Origin: Oceanobacter kriegii DSM 6294
GTDB taxonomy: Bacteria > Pseudomonadota > Gammaproteobacteria > Pseudomonadales > Oceanobacteraceae
Length of the DNA: 64,000 bases
Direction of reading: 5' to 3'
NCBI RefSeq assembly: GCF_000422845.1
Contig: NZ_AUGV01000017.1
Span: 62,001 to 126,000 of the forward strand
The notes beneath the pieces were generated by a model, which had not been told where the DNA came from, made no database searches, and was given only the letters and a program-made list of their open reading frames with translations. The position numbers and the translations under genes were made by a program. Below, piece by piece: positions 62,435 through 64,000 of the stretch. Positions within the stretch are counted from its first letter, which is position 1. Each line of letters begins with the position of its first letter.

Positions 62435-64000
62435 ATGGGCTTTGCCTTTCGCTTCAATCGTAAAAAACTCCACGCTTCGTTCTGTCGGGGCTGTAAATCA
62501 CGCTCGTTAGCTGTTTTTCCGGCAGTCTATTCGGCTTTTATTGCTCTTGCGGGCTTTTCTGTGTCGTCGGCCAATGCCGAGTTGGTTGTGCAGGATGTGC
62601 CACTAACACCTGAACAGTTCATGGCAGAGGCGAATGGCAGCTGGCATTCGCTTGAAAGCCCCGCTCTGCGCTCTGGCAGCGCTCTCGCTTCTGATGGCTC
62701 TTATAGCTCTGCTGGTTCTGGTCCCGCCGCTGCTCTGACTCCAGACATGAGCACGACGGATATATCTGGCGTACTGAGAACCGCCATACCTTACACGGGT
62801 GGCCGTTTGACCCGCTTGCCTTCAGAGCAAGATTCCCCTTTTTCTACACTGCTGCAAAAACTGCAATTGCCGCTGATGTTCCCGGTTGCTGGTGGTGCTG
62901 ATCAGCACGCAACAAAAGAACGCTGGGCCCCTGCGTTAGCAGCAGGATGGACGCTGAGTCAGGACCGCCAGCGTATTGGCTTCAGGGTCAATCCCGATGC
63001 AATTTGGTCCGACGGCTACCCGGTAACAACAGCAGACGTTGCGTTCACCTTTCGGTTTTTGACGGACAAATCGTCCTCTACTCCTTGGTTGATCGACCAG
63101 TTGAATCACGGTGTTGGTGCGGTTGAAATTCACAACGACACCGACTTCAGTCTGTCGCTGACCCAGCCGCTTGATACCGAAACCATGCATCAGCTGGCTG
63201 CCTTGAAACTGTATTCCCATCGTTACTGGCGGCAGTCCGATATTCGCTATGACAACAAGGGTTGGCATGCGGAGCCAACCACCGGGCCCTATTACATCAG
63301 TCGTCTTGTGGCGGGCGAGCGCATCACATTGAGTCGCAATGAGCGTTGGTTTGGTGATGAATTGCCCATGTTTGCCGAGCGGTTTCGTCCGGCAAAAATC
63401 AATATCTACCTGATCCCGAATGAAGCCGCAGGCTATGACCGCTTGCGCAAGGGAGACATTGATTACCTCGAAATTGTCTCCCATGAGCACTCGGGGCAGT
63501 ATGTTGCCGATGTGGTTCAGCAGCAGCCGATCAATCAGGTTGATGTGTATCGTTATGCCAATGCCAGCACCAATAGCAATACCAAAGCACATGCACACAC
63601 GCAGGGGGGGTCAGTCACTGCGGTGTGGTCTTGCTTGCTGATCAGGCCGGAGGCATTAACCGGGACGCAAGCGGATCAAGTGGTTCGGCTGGCCTACTCT
63701 TCGGACGCGTTGCCCGTGTCTTTGCAGGATCAATTGGCGAGAGAAACACGTGCTGAGATAACAACAGAGCAACGGTCGACCGCAGCGGTGTTGTCTGACT
63801 TTGAGCGCGCCAGGGTGGATATGGCCTGGTTGGAGTTCGAGTCTTTGGAGTCGCCAGCATCGTATTTGGCATCGCGCATGGGGATCTCTTCGGCGGGCGT
63901 AAATTGCGAGCTTCATCAATCCACTCACAAAAGTTATTTGGCCTGGGATTGGGTATTACCCGTAGCATCGGCCGATGAAAATGCTGAGCACGCGCCTGCT
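62435..64000 (+). CDS. ABC-type peptide-binding protein (SBP family 5, YejA-like), 3' end outside window
   Basis: The frame from ATG 62435 is open to the last base: 522 codons with no stop, so the gene continues. AAAGGAA lies before the ATG. An N-terminal signal-like segment appears after a long basic leader (SLAVFPAVYSAFIALAGFSVSSANA, about residues 25-48). The SBP_bac_5 fold is visible in RVNPDAIWSDGYPVTTADVAFTF, TGPYYISRLVAGERI and LRKGDIDYLE. A Ser/Ala/Gly-rich low-complexity region spans about 75-105. Peptide or opine-type binding for an ABC importer is likely. In Pseudomonas such genes follow mltD. Confidence 0.8.
   Translation, partial: MGFAFRFNRKKLHASFCRGCKSRSLAVFPAVYSAFIALAGFSVSSANAELVVQDVPLTPEQFMAEANGSWHSLESPALRSGSALASDGSYSSAGSGPAAALTPDMSTTDISGVLRTAIPYTGGRLTRLPSEQDSPFSTLLQKLQLPLMFPVAGGADQHATKERWAPALAAGWTLSQDRQRIGFRVNPDAIWSDGYPVTTADVAFTFRFLTDKSSSTPWLIDQLNHGVGAVEIHNDTDFSLSLTQPLDTETMHQLAALKLYSHRYWRQSDIRYDNKGWHAEPTTGPYYISRLVAGERITLSRNERWFGDELPMFAERFRPAKINIYLIPNEAAGYDRLRKGDIDYLEIVSHEHSGQYVADVVQQQPINQVDVYRYANASTNSNTKAHAHTQGGSVTAVWSCLLIRPEALTGTQADQVVRLAYSSDALPVSLQDQLARETRAEITTEQRSTAAVLSDFERARVDMAWLEFESLESPASYLASRMGISSAGVNCELHQSTHKSYLAWDWVLPVASADENAEHAPA

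Noticed and set aside
1-64000. tRNA or rRNA genes, CRISPR arrays, IS elements
   Set aside because: Gaps between genes were scanned for cloverleaf-like sequences, regular repeats and transposase genes; none was found. tRNA genes can be missed by eye.

Overview
The window is a stretch of gammaproteobacterial chromosome, most like a marine Oceanospirillales/Pseudomonadales-type heterotroph. The evidence is gene content and order. lon-hupB-ppiD, nfuA-metH, cysI with a DUF934 partner, fimL, nhaB, dnaQ-rnhA-methyltransferase-mltD and a YejA-like binding protein all have recognisable neighbours in Pseudomonas. A type II secretion operon, Na+-NQR maturation genes, a PHB-type acetoacetyl-CoA reductase and a Pseudomonas-type RssB/RssC pair fit the same group. 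No tRNA, rRNA, CRISPR array or IS element was seen. Genus and species cannot be named from the sequence alone.

Layout. 1-6.3 kb: 3' part of lon, hupB, ppiD, then the etfBA operon. 6.4-15.5 kb: a degenerate UDP-sugar dehydrogenase homologue tightly joined to gspEFGHIJKLM. 15.6-19.8 kb: gor and rapA, convergent on a shared terminator. 19.85-23.9 kb: an accessory module made of a KfrA-like coiled-coil DNA-binding protein divergent from two overlapping tyrosine recombinase genes, with two related palindromes (CGATAA-N6-TTATCG), a GTAA repeat cluster and a structured leader. 23.9-28.1 kb: phaB, thiI, sthA. 28.2-30.1 kb: nqrM and apbE (without nqrA-F) divergent from an ArsR-type regulator. 30.2-32.1 kb: a DUF4062 (TIR-like fold) protein and an AEC transporter. 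32.2-36.4 kb: rRNA/tRNA modification genes (rlmG, trhP, rluA) with two unknown small proteins. 36.5-41.8 kb: a seven-gene minus-strand operon rssB-rssC-gpsA-DUF4389-sixA-hydrolase-Lit-like protein. 42.0-49.0 kb: a PilZ protein, nfuA, and metH-MATE-ugpQ. 49.3-54.5 kb: sulfite reductase plus DUF934, a CPA2-type antiporter, sohB, an SCP2 protein. 54.6-64 kb: an unknown membrane protein, fimL, nhaB, dnaQ-rnhA, a methyltransferase, mltD and the 5' part of a peptide-binding protein gene that runs off the window.

Functional themes are protein quality control (Lon, PpiD, SohB), electron transfer and redox (ETF, Gor, SthA, ApbE/NqrM, NfuA), protein secretion and surface behaviour (Gsp, FimL, PilZ, RssBC), RNA modification, and sodium/potassium-proton exchange. 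Most transcription units end in clear hairpin-plus-T-run terminators, several of them shared by convergent genes.

The most unusual parts are the KfrA/two-recombinase module with its palindromes, the catalytically broken UDP-sugar dehydrogenase homologue that leads the gsp operon, the DUF4062 protein, and a Lit/DUF1461-type membrane protein in a Gram-negative operon. All functions are read from sequence motifs and remembered families; no database search was run.
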